Assembly (NCBI GenBank): GCA_002420005.1
Contig: DIHE01000036.1
Location: forward strand, 51,754 to 115,753
Source of the DNA: Holophagales bacterium UBA5704
GTDB lineage: Bacteria; Acidobacteriota; Thermoanaerobaculia; Multivoradales; UBA5704
Direction: 5' to 3'
DNA: 64,000 bases
Part shown: positions 45,801-54,355 of the stretch, in pieces
Numbering within the stretch: position 1 is the first letter of the stretch
Layout: every line of letters starts with the position of its first letter
The notes under the pieces: generated by a model
The model's input: only the letters and a program-made list of their open reading frames with translations
Told to the model about the DNA's origin: nothing
Database searches by the model: none
Made by a program: the position numbers and the translations under genes

Positions 45801-48800
45801 GCGTCCTCTCCCTGGCCGGTCCCTGGCTGCACGGCGCGGCGCGCGTCCTGGAAATCGGCAACGGCTCGGGCCTGCTGCTCTGGGAGATGGCCTCCCGCGC
45901 GGCCCACGTCACCGGCGTTGATCCCTCTCCGCTCACCCAGGAGCGGAATCGGGAACGAGCGGATCGGGAGGAGATGGCGCAAGTCCGGTTGCTGACCGGG
46001 TTTGCTCACGAGCTCGATGGTCTGATCGGCCGGGACGAGCGCTTCGACCTCATTCTTCTGGCCAGCACGGTCCAGTTCTTTCCCGGCCCGCGCTATCTGG
46101 AGCGGGTGCTTCGGTGGGCGCTCGGACGGCTTGCTCCGGGCGGGGCCCTGCTCATCGCCGATGTGCCCGACGCGCGGAGGCGCGAGGAGCTGCAGAGGGC
46201 GATCGAAGTGCGGCGCAGTGCCGGTGCCGGGGCGGCCGGCGCTGTGCGGCGCCAGGAGCTCTACCTCGACGAGGGTTTCTTTCGCCATCTCGGAGCCACC
46301 ATCCATCACCGGATCGAGGGGTTTGCCAATGAGCTGGGGCTGCGCTACGACGTGCTCCTGAGCGAGATGGATCTGGTCCCGGCGGAGGAGAGGCGCAGGT
46401 GCCTGTGGACCGGCTGGCACGTCGACCTCCAGCCGGCCGGCCGCCTGCCCCAGGTGGCCACTCCGGACGCCGCCGCCTACGTCATCCACACCTCGGGCTC
46501 GACAGGCGAGCCCAAGGGCATCGTCGTCCAGCACCGGCCCGTGGCCAACCTGATCGACTGGATCAACCGGACCTTCGAGGTGGGGGCTGAGGACCGGGGT
46601 CTGTTCGTCGCCTCCCTCTGCTTCGACCTGTCGGTCTACGATATCTTCGGCCTGCTGGCCGCGGGCGGCACGATCCACGTCGCCACGCGCGAGGAGCTCG
46701 CCGACCCCGACCATCTTGTGGCCCTGCTGCGGACGGGCGGGATTACTCTCTGGGACTCGGCTCCGGCGGCGCTGGTCCAGCTCGCGCCCCTCTTCCCTGT
46801 GGAGCCGGACCCGTCGAGCCGCCTGCGACGGGTCCTGCTGTCGGGAGACTGGATCCCGGTGACCCTTCCGGATCGCGTGCGCCGAGCCTTCCCCGGAGCC
46901 CGGGTGATGGCGCTGGGCGGCGCCACCGAGGCCACCGTCTGGTCCAACTGGTTCCCGGTGGGGGTGGTCGACCCCGGGTGGCCGAGCATCCCCTATGGCC
47001 GGCCGATCGCGAATGTCTCCTATCACGTGCTGGATGCGGGGTTCGCACCCTGTCCGGTCGGCGTTCCGGGAGATCTCCTGATCGGGGGCGACTGCCTGTG
47101 CGTAGGGTATGCGCGACAGCCGGATTTGACGGCTCAGGCCTTCCTGCCCGATCCGTTCTCCGGCCGACCGGGAGCACGCCTGTACCGAACCGGCGACCGG
47201 GCGCGCTACCGCGCGGATGGCAATCTGGAGTTCCTCGGGCGCCTCGACCAGCAGGTGAAGGTGCGGGGTTTCCGCATCGAGCTGGGAGAGGTCGAGGTCG
47301 TTCTGGGGAGCCACCCCGGAGTCCGCGACTGCGTCGTCCTGGTGCGGGAGGATATGCCGGGGGAACGCCGCCTGGTCGCCTACTCCGTTGGGACGGGAGG
47401 GAGGCTTCCCCGGGCCGAGGAGTTGCGGCTCCACCTGCAGTCTCGACTGCCGGAGTTCATGATTCCCTCCGCGTTCGTTGCCCTCGACGAGCTGCCGCTG
47501 ACGGCGAACGGGAAGCTGGACCGCCAGGCCTTGCCCGCGCCGGATACGGCGGGGAAGGAAGGCTACGCAGCGCCCTCGGATCCGGTCGAGGAGCTGTTGG
47601 CCGGGATCTGGGCCGAAGTTCTGGGGCTGGAGCGGGTGGGGATCCACGACAACTTCTTTGACCTCGGGGGGCATTCGCTGCTGGCCACGCAGGTCGCATC
47701 GCGGATGCGCAACGCGCTCCAGCTGGAGCTGCCTCTGCGCCAGCTCTTCGAGACGCCGACCATCGCGGGGTTGGCCCGCGCGGTCTCCGCCCCGCGGCGG
47801 TCAACGGCCGGCCGGCCGGCTCCGCCTCTCGTCCCGCTTCCCCGGGGTGGCGCGGGAGAGGGGCTCCCGCTGTCCTTCGCCCAGCAGAGGCTGTGGTTTC
47901 TGGACCGCCTCGAGCCGGGCGGCGTGGTCTACAACATCCCGGCGGCGGTGCATCTGCGCGGCCTCGTCTCCCCACCGGAGCTGGCCTGGATCTTCTCCGC
48001 GGTGGTGGGGCGGCACGAGGTGCTGCGGACCACATTCGGCTCGCAGGAAGGGCGGGCGGTGCAGATCACCGCTCCGCGGCTCGCTCCGCCCCTGCCGGTC
48101 GTCGATCTGTCAGGTCTGGCGGAGGACCAGGCGAAGGCTCGGGCGCAGACTCTCGCTCTGGAGGAGGCCCGGCGTCCGTTCGACCTGCAGACCGGGCCCC
48201 TGCTGCGTCTGTGCCTGATCCGCCTGGGCGCGCGAGACCACGTGCTGCTGATGACGCTGCACCACATCGTCTCGGATGGCTGGTCCATGGGGGTCTTGCT
48301 GCGCGAGATCGCCGCCCTCTACGCGGGTCTTGCCGAGAGGAGGGTCGCCTCCCTGCCCGAGCTGCCCGTGCAGTACGCCGATTTCGCCCACTGGCAGAGG
48401 GAGTGGTTGCGCGGAGAGGTGCTGGAGGAGCAGGTCGCGTACTGGCGGCGACAGCTCGCCGGAGCCCCGCGAGTGATGGAGCTGCCGCTGGACCGGCCGC
48501 GTCCTGCCCGGCAGTCCTTCCAGGGTGCACTGCAAAGAGTGGCTCTGGCGCCCGGCCTGGGGGCGGCGGTACGCGAGCTTTGCCGGCGGGAGGACGCGAC
48601 GCCGTTCATGGTCCTCCTCGCGGCCTGGGGGCTCCTGCTCGGGCGCCATGCCGGCCAGCCGGATGTGCTGGTGGGGACTCCAATCGCCGGCCGCAACCGG
48701 CAGGAGCTGGAGAACCTGATCGGCTTCTTCGTCAACACCCTCACTCTGCGGGTTGATCTGACCGGAGCCCCCGGCTTCGCCAGGCTGCTGGGCCGGGTCC

Positions 48801-51800
48801 GTACGGCGGCTCTCGATGGTTATACCCACCAGGATGTCCCCTTCGAGCGCTTGGTCGACGAGCTCGCCACCGAGCGCGGCTTGGCCGTCTCTCCGCTGTT
48901 TCAGGTGGTGTTCGCGCTCCAGAACACCGGCGGCCCAGGAGGAGCAGAGGATCTGGCTCTGCCGGGGCTGGTGCTGACGCCGCTCGCCTCGAACGCGGGG
49001 GTGGCCAAGTTCGATCTCACACTGACGCTCGCCGAGCAGGCGGATCGTGGCTTCGCAGGAAGCCTCGAATACAACACCCGCCTGTTCGACCGGCCGACGA
49101 TCGATCGCCTGGTCGAACACTTCGCGACGCTGCTGGCGGGGATCATGTCCGATCCGCAGGCGCCGGTCTGGGCCATCCCTCTGCTCGGAGAGGTGGAGCG
49201 GAGCGAGCTTCTGGCTTGGAGTGGAGCCGGGGAGCTCCATCCCTCACAGGGCTCGCTGCAGGCGCGGTTCGAGTCGTGGGCGGCCGAGCGGCCGGAGGGT
49301 GTGGCGGTGGTGGCCGGGAGCGTTTCCTTGACCTATGGCGCGCTCGACCGATGGGCCAATCGCGTGGCGCACCGCCTGTTGGAGGCGGGGGTGGCTCCCG
49401 GCTCGCTCGTCTGCCTGGCGGCGGAGCGCGGGCTCGGCCTGGTCGCCGGCATCCTGGGCATCCTCAAGGCGGGCTGCGCCTACGTGCCGCTCGATCCGTC
49501 GTACCCGCAGGAGCGGCTGGCCTGGGTGCTGGAAGATGCCGGGGCGGCGGCCCTGGTGTGCGAGGAGGGGGTGCTGGAGCGCCTGCCGGCCTGGCCTGGC
49601 CGGGTGCTGCTGCTCGGCGGGGAAGGGGACCGGGAGGAGGGTCCGCCGGTGGTGGTCGCCCCGGAGTGGCCGGCGTACGTGATCTACACCTCGGGCTCGA
49701 CCGGGCATCCGAAAGGTGTGGTGGTGAGCCATTCCAACGTGCTGCGTCTGATGGCCTCAACCGAGGCATGCTTCGGCTTCGGCAGGGAGGATGTGTGGAC
49801 TCTGTTCCACTCGTCCGCCTTCGATTTCTCGGTCTGGGAGCTCTGGGGGGCGCTGCTCTACGGCGGCCGGCTCGTGGTGGTGCCGTATCTGGTGAGCCGC
49901 TCGCCGGAGGCGATGTTGGAGCTGGTGGAGCGGGAGGCGGTGACCGTGCTCAATCAGACGCCGTCTGCATTCCAGGCCTTCCAGCACGCGGAGGCGCAGC
50001 GGGAGGACGCGGGGGCGCGGAGCTTGCGCTGGGTGATCTTCGGAGGCGAGGCGCTCGCGGCGAGCAGCCTGGAGGGCTGGTGGCGGCGCCGCGCTGAGCA
50101 GGGGATGCTGACCCCCGGGCTGGTCAACATGTACGGCATCACGGAGACGACGGTCCATGTCACCTGGCGCCTTCTGGGAGGGGCCGAGATCCTGGGCGGA
50201 GGGGGAAGCCTGATCGGCGTCCCTCTCGGAGACCTGCGGGTGTACGTGCTGGACCCCTGGGGCGAGCCGGTACCGGCGGGCGTGGCCGGAGAGCTCTGCA
50301 TCGGCGGGGCAGGAGTGGCTCCGGGCTATCTCGGCCGGCCGGAGCTGACCGCAGAGCGGTTCGTGCCGGACGGTTTCGGGGCGGAGCCGGGAGGGCGTCT
50401 CTACCGATCCGGAGACCTGGGCCGGTGGCGAAGAACCGGTGAGCCTGAGCTGGAATACCTGGGGAGGCTCGATCACCAGATCAAGGTGCGCGGTTTCCGC
50501 ATCGAGCCGGGGGAGATCGAAGCGGTGCTACGGCGCCAGCCCGGGGTGGACGCGGCGGTCGTGATGGTGCGCGAGGATCCACCCGGCGACCGCCGCCTGG
50601 TCGCCTACATCGTCGCGGCTTCGCCCGGCATCGAGGAGATGCGCGGCCGGCTGAAGGCGAGCCTGCCGGAGCACATGGTTCCGTCGGCGTTCGTGGTGCT
50701 CTCGGCGCTGCCGCTGACCGCGAACGGAAAAGTGGACCGCCAGGCGCTCCCCGCGCCGGGAGGGGAACGGCCGGAGCTGGAAACGGAGTACGTGGCGCCG
50801 CGCACGCCGGTGGAGGAGGTGCTGGGAGCGGTCTGGGCGCAGGTGCTGGGACTCGAACGGGCCGGCATCCACGACAACTTCTTCTCGCTCGGAGGCGACT
50901 CGATCCTGAGCCTGCGGGTGGTGGCGCTGGCCCGGGAGCGGGGGCTGGAGGTGGATCTGGCGGACCTGTTCCAGCGCCAGACGATCGCCGAGCTGAGCAC
51001 AGCGGTTCGGCTTGCGGGTGCGGACGAGGTGGACAGCGAGCCGCTCTCCCTGCTCGCCGCGCAAGACCGGAGCAAGGTGCCCGCGGGGATCGAGGACGCC
51101 TACCCCCTGACGCTCTTGCAGGCCGGCATGCTCTTCCACATGGAGCTTGCGCCGGACAACCCTCCCTACCACAACGTCGACAGCTGGTACCTGCGTGCAC
51201 CCTTCGTACAGCCGCTGTTCGAGCGGGCGGTGCAGAGAGTGGTGATGCGCCACCCCGTGCTGCGCACTTCCTTCCACCTGAATGGCTTCACGGAGCCGCT
51301 GCAGCTCGTCCACCGCCGGGCGCATCTTCCGGTGCCGGTCGTCGATCTGACCGGGCTCGATCCCGCGCGGCACGAGGAGGTGCTGGGCACGTTCGCCGCT
51401 GTCGAGAAGGCACGGCTTCTCGACCCCATCCGCCCCCCGCAGCTCCGCTTCCATGTCCACCTGCGCACGGCGGGTTCATTCCAGCTCACGTTGACGGAAA
51501 ACCACGCCATTCTCGACGGATGGAGCCTGCACTCGACGCTCTCGGAGATTTTCTCCGGGTATTTCGTCCTCCTCGCCGGCGGTGAGCTCCCGGACGAGGC
51601 GCCACCGGCGGCCAGCTTCCGCGACTTCGTCCGGCTCGAGCGGCTCGCCCTGGAGTCCGCGGAGCATCGGCGGTTCTGGGACGAGGGGCTGCGCGATGCC
51701 ACCGCCACCGTCTTGCCGCCGGTCGACGGGCCGGCCCCTGCCGGCCCGCGGTCGCAGGTGATCGAGATGTCGATCCCGCCGGCGGTGACGGATGGGATGC

Positions 51801-54355
51801 GACGCCTGGCGTCGGCGGCGATGGTCCCGTTCAAGAGCGTTCTCTTCGCCGCCCATCTCAAAGTGATGTCCCTGATCTCCGGGCGGTGCGAGGTTCTGAC
51901 CGGCTTGACCTCGCACGGCCGCCTGGAGACGACCGACGGCGAGGCCGTGCGGGGGCTCTTCCTCAATACGCTGCCGTTCCGCTTCACCCTCCGGGCCGGT
52001 ACCTGGGAGGAACTGGTGCGCGACACCTTTCGGGCGGATCTGGATCTCCTGCCGTATCGCAGGTATCCGCTGGCAGCCCTGCAGAGCCGGCGTGGCGGCC
52101 CGCTGTTCGAGACCGCCTTCAACTACGTCCATTTCCACGTGGTCGAGGACCTGCTGCGCTCGGACAACGTCGAGGTTCTGGATTTCAAGAAATGGGAAGG
52201 GACCAACTTTGCCCTCCTGGCCACCTTCAGCCAGAGCCCGATCACCTCCGAGCTGCTGCTGAGCCTGGAGTACGACCGCTCGCGGCTGAGCGACGGCCGG
52301 GCCCGGTGGTGGATGGGAGAGCTGTACCAGCGGGTGCTGGCGGCGGTCGCAGGTGCGGCGTCGGGTTCCTCCGAGAGCCACGAAACGGCTCCTTTGCTCG
52401 CCGAAGGCGAGCGTCATCAACTGCTGTGGGAATGGAACGAGACGGTTGCACCGGTTGAGCGGGAGCGGCCGCTGCACGAGCTGTTCTCCGAGCGGGTGGA
52501 GCGCACGCCGGAGGCGGAGGCGGTACGGGAGGGACGAGAGGGTGGGGAGCGCCTGACCTATGCAGATCTCGACCGGCGGGCGTCCCGGCTGGCGCGGCGT
52601 TTGTGTGCTCTGGGAGTCGGCCCCGAGGCTCTGGTGGGTCTCTGTGCTGAGCGCACGGTGGGGATGGTGGTCGGGATCCTGGGCATCCTCAAGGCGGGAG
52701 GCGCCTATGTACCGCTCGACCCGGCCTATCCGGAAGAGCGTCTGCGCTACCTGTTGGCGGATGCCGCAGTGCCGGTGGTGGTTGTGCAGGAAGGGCTGGT
52801 GGGCCGCCTGCCGGGGGGGAGCCACCGGGTGGTGGTGCTGGAAGAGGGCGCTGCAGAGTCCGAGAGGGAGACGCCCTGGCCGGTGGTCCTGCCGGAGAAC
52901 CCGGCCTATGTGATCTATACCTCGGGCTCGACGGGACGACCGAAGGGCGTGGTGGTGAGTCACCGCAACGTGAGCCGCCTGTTCGCTGTCACCGAGCCGT
53001 GTTTCGGCTTCAGCCCGCAGGATGTATGGACGCTGTTTCACTCCTTCGCCTTCGATTTTTCGGTGTGGGAGCTGTGGGGTGCGCTGCTGCACGGCGGCCG
53101 CGTGGTGGTGGTGCCCTACGAGGTGAGCCGGTCGCCGGAAGCGTTGCGCGAGTTGTTGGTGCGGGAGCGTGTGACGATGTTGAGCCAGACGCCTTCGGCC
53201 TTCCGCCAATTGCTGTGGACCGAGGGAGAAGGGGGGCTGGCGGTTCGCTCGGTGGTATTCGGCGGCGAGGCTCTGGAGCCACGAAGCCTGTCGCCCTGGT
53301 TCACACGGGAAGGGGAGAAAGCGCGCTTGGTGAACATGTACGGGATCACCGAGACGACGGTGCATGTGACGTACCGCGAGATTTCTGCAGAGGAGGTGGA
53401 TCGTCTGCCGGGAAGTGTGATCGGGCGCCCGCTCGGCGACCTCGCCGTGTACGTGCTGGATGACTGCGGCCATCCGGTGCCGATGGGGGTGGTGGGTGAG
53501 CTCTACGTGGGTGGAGGCGGGTTGACGCGGGGCTACCTGGGCCGTCCGGACCTGACGGCGGAGCGCTTTGTGCCGGACCCGTTCGGGCCGGCTCCCGGTG
53601 CGCGTCTGTACCGGTCGGGCGACCTGGGGCGGTACCTGCCGGGCGGTGAGCTGGGCTACCTGGGCCGAGCCGACGCGCAGGTCAAGATCCGCGGCTTTCG
53701 CATCGAGCTCGGCGAGATCGAGGCGGTGCTGGCAGTACATCCAGACGTGGCTGCTGCTGCGGCTCACGTGTGGGAGGGCCTGCCGGGCGACCGTCAGTTG
53801 GTCTCCTATGTGGTGCCGCGCGCCGAAGCCTTGGACCTGGTGTCCTTGCGGCGCCACCTTCAGGAGCGGTTGCCGGAGCCCATGGTGCCGTCAGCCTTCG
53901 TGCGCCTGGATGCGCTGCCGTTGACGGCTCATGGAAAAGTCGACCGCCGCGCCCTCCCCGCACCCGGCTCGGCGCGCCCCGACACGGCCATGGCATTCGT
54001 GCCGCCGCGCAGCGACGCAGAACGGAAGATCGCCACGATCTGGCGAGAAATCCTCGGCAAGGAGGAGGTCGGAGTCCACGACAACTTCTTCGAGCTGGGC
54101 GGCGACTCGTTGCGCCTCTTCCGCGTTCATCTCAAGGTGAAAGAGGCCTTCGGCAAGGAGCTGCCCATTGCCGATCTCTTCCAATTTCCGACCGTCGCGG
54201 AGCTCGCCCGCTTCCTGGCAGGAGATGTGGACGAGACGGCGACGGAGGAGATGGGCCTGGAGCGTGCGGCGTGGCGTACGGCCGCCGGCAGGTCCCGGAC
54301 CCGCACTCGCGAGCAGCGTCAGGCTGCACGCCTTGCGCCGGAGGAGCCGGAATGA
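39893..54355 (+). CDS. Four-module NRPS with two embedded methyltransferases
   Basis: This 4820-residue protein begins with a degenerate C domain (LPALCAD at 130-136 where HHxxxDG is expected). Module 1: A code D-A-W-Q-F-G-L-I-D, identical to a published Gln code. An FkbM methyltransferase (about 906-1160, VVDIGANIGLF) is inserted between motifs A8 and A10; PCP Ser1267. Module 2: C (HHIISDG, 1460-1466) and A with a class I methyltransferase (about 1940-2165, RVLEIGNGSGLL) between A2 and A3. Its code D-L-Y-D-L-S-L-V-W is Cys-like; PCP Ser2595. Module 3: C (HHIVSDG) and A code D-F-W-N-I-G-M-V-H (Thr); PCP GGDS, Ser3670. Module 4: C with NHAILDG (3870-3876) and A code D-F-W-S-V-G-M-V-H (Thr-like); PCP GGDS, Ser4739. 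The GTG overlaps the upstream stop (GTGA); an ATG at 39899 is an alternative start. Confidence 0.94.
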   Translation: MKMSEPKQGFSLSLQQERLWKLALSAQEPFRARLVILLEGEVVSPALRAALCRVIERHEILRTRFFLLPGMQLPVQVVAAPETSLAWSEDAEDPLVSAALDGSRRPEPEPVVFARLERRPGPAYRLQIELPALCADAQALVNLAREIGFHYAAGRREGGDREPVQYADFSGWQREIASTQGEAARKLWQTPTLVEALRARLPGAGGVSEEEPFLPRTVRFSLPTAAVERLAAAGGEGGGAPALPSAVLAAWILLLQRHLGTQRVLVGVAVTGRVFEELEEALGLFSRFVPCEEGIQDTDPLSAVAGRLTWRLAELAGRQETFSWEGLDVPPGMPRFFPFGFEWRELPPAWQVDGVRFSLDEVGVIVDRFAAKLTCEHRGAQRMEAELLYDASVLPPEQAELLAGRFTALLCDAGERTAAPAGELDLLSESERRQILHQLNRTDADLGETATLAALFEAQASLSPHAVALSTAGESLTYGELEAAANRLARLLRRLGVGPEVPVALHIERSCDLVTALLAVTKAGGAYVPIDPGYPGERQDFILEDCGATLFLVREGEGPHTGRKGGLRVVRLADRPAEAESSEPLPLAALPENLAYILHTSGSTGRPKGVAMSHAAIVNRLLWMQRDFPLTQSDRVLQKTPYGFDASIWEIFVPLLAGAQVVLAEPAAHRDSRSLLDAVADHGVTVLQLVPSQLATFLDLEGVEEKCRSLRAMFCGGEALPGAVAQRLLGSTGASLCNLYGPTEAAIDASFHICPRGELLPDVVPIGRPLANVRIYLVDRLLRPVPWLLPGEIMIGGTGLARGYLGRPELTAERFIPDPWGPPGGRLYRTGDLGRVVPAGVIEILGRIDQQVKLRGVRIELGEIEARLREHPAVRDAVVLVREDVPGEPRLIGYVVRNATALLGDDLCELPGGLRIACVNRNEAEVVYREIFTEGSYFRHGVELADGACVVDIGANIGLFTLYIKQRFPASRVLAFEPIPAIFDKLRANVALHGLEVELFPCALGEREGSAPFTFYPRWSSMSGRYADAEDEQSVTRTILSHDRLGPREIEDLTAGRFVGEVVECPLKTLSQVLRESRVEWIDLLKIDAEKSELDVLRGLADEDWSRIGQIVIEVHDLEGRLEAIRSLLAGKGFGVAVEQDAFLAGTPIFNLYCVRPGWRRPSAAPAASAAVAGTGVPATDLRVFLAARLPEAMVPAAILDLEELPRLPSGKVDRSALAALAPEPPERIVEPPNTPAEELLAGICADVLGQERVGVHDNFFELGGHSLLATRLISRVRAAFQVEVSLLHFFDAPTVAGLAALVAGEPGVERSAVPPILPVRRDGDLPLSFAQQRLWFIDQLQPGSDNYNLAMPLWIDGRLDLPLLGRTVSEVVRRHEVLRTRFRTVEGRVVQVIDPPRPMRPPLVDLSALPSQAGGAEALRLAGEDARRPFDLGRDDLLRLTMLCLDAGRTAHVALFSSHHIISDGWSTGVLAREITALYEAFAAGRPSPLPGLPVQYADFAHWQREWLRGEALEVQLSFWREQIAGAPQVLELPLDRLRPAVQTLRGAVRRIVLPPPLTAAVHALCRREDATPFMILLAAWATLLGRLAGQEDVLLGTPIAGRNYREIEDLIGLFVNTLVMRANLSGAPGFTALLKRVRRMALDAYAHQDLPFELLVDEVAAERDLAHSPLSQVLFALQNAPVHRLAIPGLTLTSLEVGGGAAKFDLILNLAEEEVGFAGVLDYNADLFDGVTIERLAGHFLRLLTAAVADPKLAVSELPLLSPPERHQLLAEWNDTQAPFPEACLLHQFFEASVERTPEAVAAVCAGRELTYAGLEARSNRLAHLLRTMGVGCGTPVGVWEERSLDMLVAVLGVLKAGGYYVALDAAWPAERVEAILAATGTPVLVAGSVLLGRVEEMRWRLPALSGVVSLGIAEPEPPVETIDSDSVRDLWDLVAERAVDRVTAGGFVSAFTGEPMSEAEVDEYRDRVLSLAGPWLHGAARVLEIGNGSGLLLWEMASRAAHVTGVDPSPLTQERNRERADREEMAQVRLLTGFAHELDGLIGRDERFDLILLASTVQFFPGPRYLERVLRWALGRLAPGGALLIADVPDARRREELQRAIEVRRSAGAGAAGAVRRQELYLDEGFFRHLGATIHHRIEGFANELGLRYDVLLSEMDLVPAEERRRCLWTGWHVDLQPAGRLPQVATPDAAAYVIHTSGSTGEPKGIVVQHRPVANLIDWINRTFEVGAEDRGLFVASLCFDLSVYDIFGLLAAGGTIHVATREELADPDHLVALLRTGGITLWDSAPAALVQLAPLFPVEPDPSSRLRRVLLSGDWIPVTLPDRVRRAFPGARVMALGGATEATVWSNWFPVGVVDPGWPSIPYGRPIANVSYHVLDAGFAPCPVGVPGDLLIGGDCLCVGYARQPDLTAQAFLPDPFSGRPGARLYRTGDRARYRADGNLEFLGRLDQQVKVRGFRIELGEVEVVLGSHPGVRDCVVLVREDMPGERRLVAYSVGTGGRLPRAEELRLHLQSRLPEFMIPSAFVALDELPLTANGKLDRQALPAPDTAGKEGYAAPSDPVEELLAGIWAEVLGLERVGIHDNFFDLGGHSLLATQVASRMRNALQLELPLRQLFETPTIAGLARAVSAPRRSTAGRPAPPLVPLPRGGAGEGLPLSFAQQRLWFLDRLEPGGVVYNIPAAVHLRGLVSPPELAWIFSAVVGRHEVLRTTFGSQEGRAVQITAPRLAPPLPVVDLSGLAEDQAKARAQTLALEEARRPFDLQTGPLLRLCLIRLGARDHVLLMTLHHIVSDGWSMGVLLREIAALYAGLAERRVASLPELPVQYADFAHWQREWLRGEVLEEQVAYWRRQLAGAPRVMELPLDRPRPARQSFQGALQRVALAPGLGAAVRELCRREDATPFMVLLAAWGLLLGRHAGQPDVLVGTPIAGRNRQELENLIGFFVNTLTLRVDLTGAPGFARLLGRVRTAALDGYTHQDVPFERLVDELATERGLAVSPLFQVVFALQNTGGPGGAEDLALPGLVLTPLASNAGVAKFDLTLTLAEQADRGFAGSLEYNTRLFDRPTIDRLVEHFATLLAGIMSDPQAPVWAIPLLGEVERSELLAWSGAGELHPSQGSLQARFESWAAERPEGVAVVAGSVSLTYGALDRWANRVAHRLLEAGVAPGSLVCLAAERGLGLVAGILGILKAGCAYVPLDPSYPQERLAWVLEDAGAAALVCEEGVLERLPAWPGRVLLLGGEGDREEGPPVVVAPEWPAYVIYTSGSTGHPKGVVVSHSNVLRLMASTEACFGFGREDVWTLFHSSAFDFSVWELWGALLYGGRLVVVPYLVSRSPEAMLELVEREAVTVLNQTPSAFQAFQHAEAQREDAGARSLRWVIFGGEALAASSLEGWWRRRAEQGMLTPGLVNMYGITETTVHVTWRLLGGAEILGGGGSLIGVPLGDLRVYVLDPWGEPVPAGVAGELCIGGAGVAPGYLGRPELTAERFVPDGFGAEPGGRLYRSGDLGRWRRTGEPELEYLGRLDHQIKVRGFRIEPGEIEAVLRRQPGVDAAVVMVREDPPGDRRLVAYIVAASPGIEEMRGRLKASLPEHMVPSAFVVLSALPLTANGKVDRQALPAPGGERPELETEYVAPRTPVEEVLGAVWAQVLGLERAGIHDNFFSLGGDSILSLRVVALARERGLEVDLADLFQRQTIAELSTAVRLAGADEVDSEPLSLLAAQDRSKVPAGIEDAYPLTLLQAGMLFHMELAPDNPPYHNVDSWYLRAPFVQPLFERAVQRVVMRHPVLRTSFHLNGFTEPLQLVHRRAHLPVPVVDLTGLDPARHEEVLGTFAAVEKARLLDPIRPPQLRFHVHLRTAGSFQLTLTENHAILDGWSLHSTLSEIFSGYFVLLAGGELPDEAPPAASFRDFVRLERLALESAEHRRFWDEGLRDATATVLPPVDGPAPAGPRSQVIEMSIPPAVTDGMRRLASAAMVPFKSVLFAAHLKVMSLISGRCEVLTGLTSHGRLETTDGEAVRGLFLNTLPFRFTLRAGTWEELVRDTFRADLDLLPYRRYPLAALQSRRGGPLFETAFNYVHFHVVEDLLRSDNVEVLDFKKWEGTNFALLATFSQSPITSELLLSLEYDRSRLSDGRARWWMGELYQRVLAAVAGAASGSSESHETAPLLAEGERHQLLWEWNETVAPVERERPLHELFSERVERTPEAEAVREGREGGERLTYADLDRRASRLARRLCALGVGPEALVGLCAERTVGMVVGILGILKAGGAYVPLDPAYPEERLRYLLADAAVPVVVVQEGLVGRLPGGSHRVVVLEEGAAESERETPWPVVLPENPAYVIYTSGSTGRPKGVVVSHRNVSRLFAVTEPCFGFSPQDVWTLFHSFAFDFSVWELWGALLHGGRVVVVPYEVSRSPEALRELLVRERVTMLSQTPSAFRQLLWTEGEGGLAVRSVVFGGEALEPRSLSPWFTREGEKARLVNMYGITETTVHVTYREISAEEVDRLPGSVIGRPLGDLAVYVLDDCGHPVPMGVVGELYVGGGGLTRGYLGRPDLTAERFVPDPFGPAPGARLYRSGDLGRYLPGGELGYLGRADAQVKIRGFRIELGEIEAVLAVHPDVAAAAAHVWEGLPGDRQLVSYVVPRAEALDLVSLRRHLQERLPEPMVPSAFVRLDALPLTAHGKVDRRALPAPGSARPDTAMAFVPPRSDAERKIATIWREILGKEEVGVHDNFFELGGDSLRLFRVHLKVKEAFGKELPIADLFQFPTVAELARFLAGDVDETATEEMGLERAAWRTAAGRSRTRTREQRQAARLAPEEPE

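Noticed and set aside
42140..47674. Long minus-strand open frame (about 1840 codons) antisense to the four-module NRPS
   Set aside because: Same codon-bias effect; no recognisable domain, and the sense frame is a continuous, motif-rich NRPS.
53770..54351. N-terminal extension of the KS-AT-KR-C-A-PCP protein into the preceding gene
   Set aside because: The extension is an out-of-frame reading of the last PCP region of the upstream NRPS. The ATG at 54352, overlapping the stop, begins just before the KS domain.
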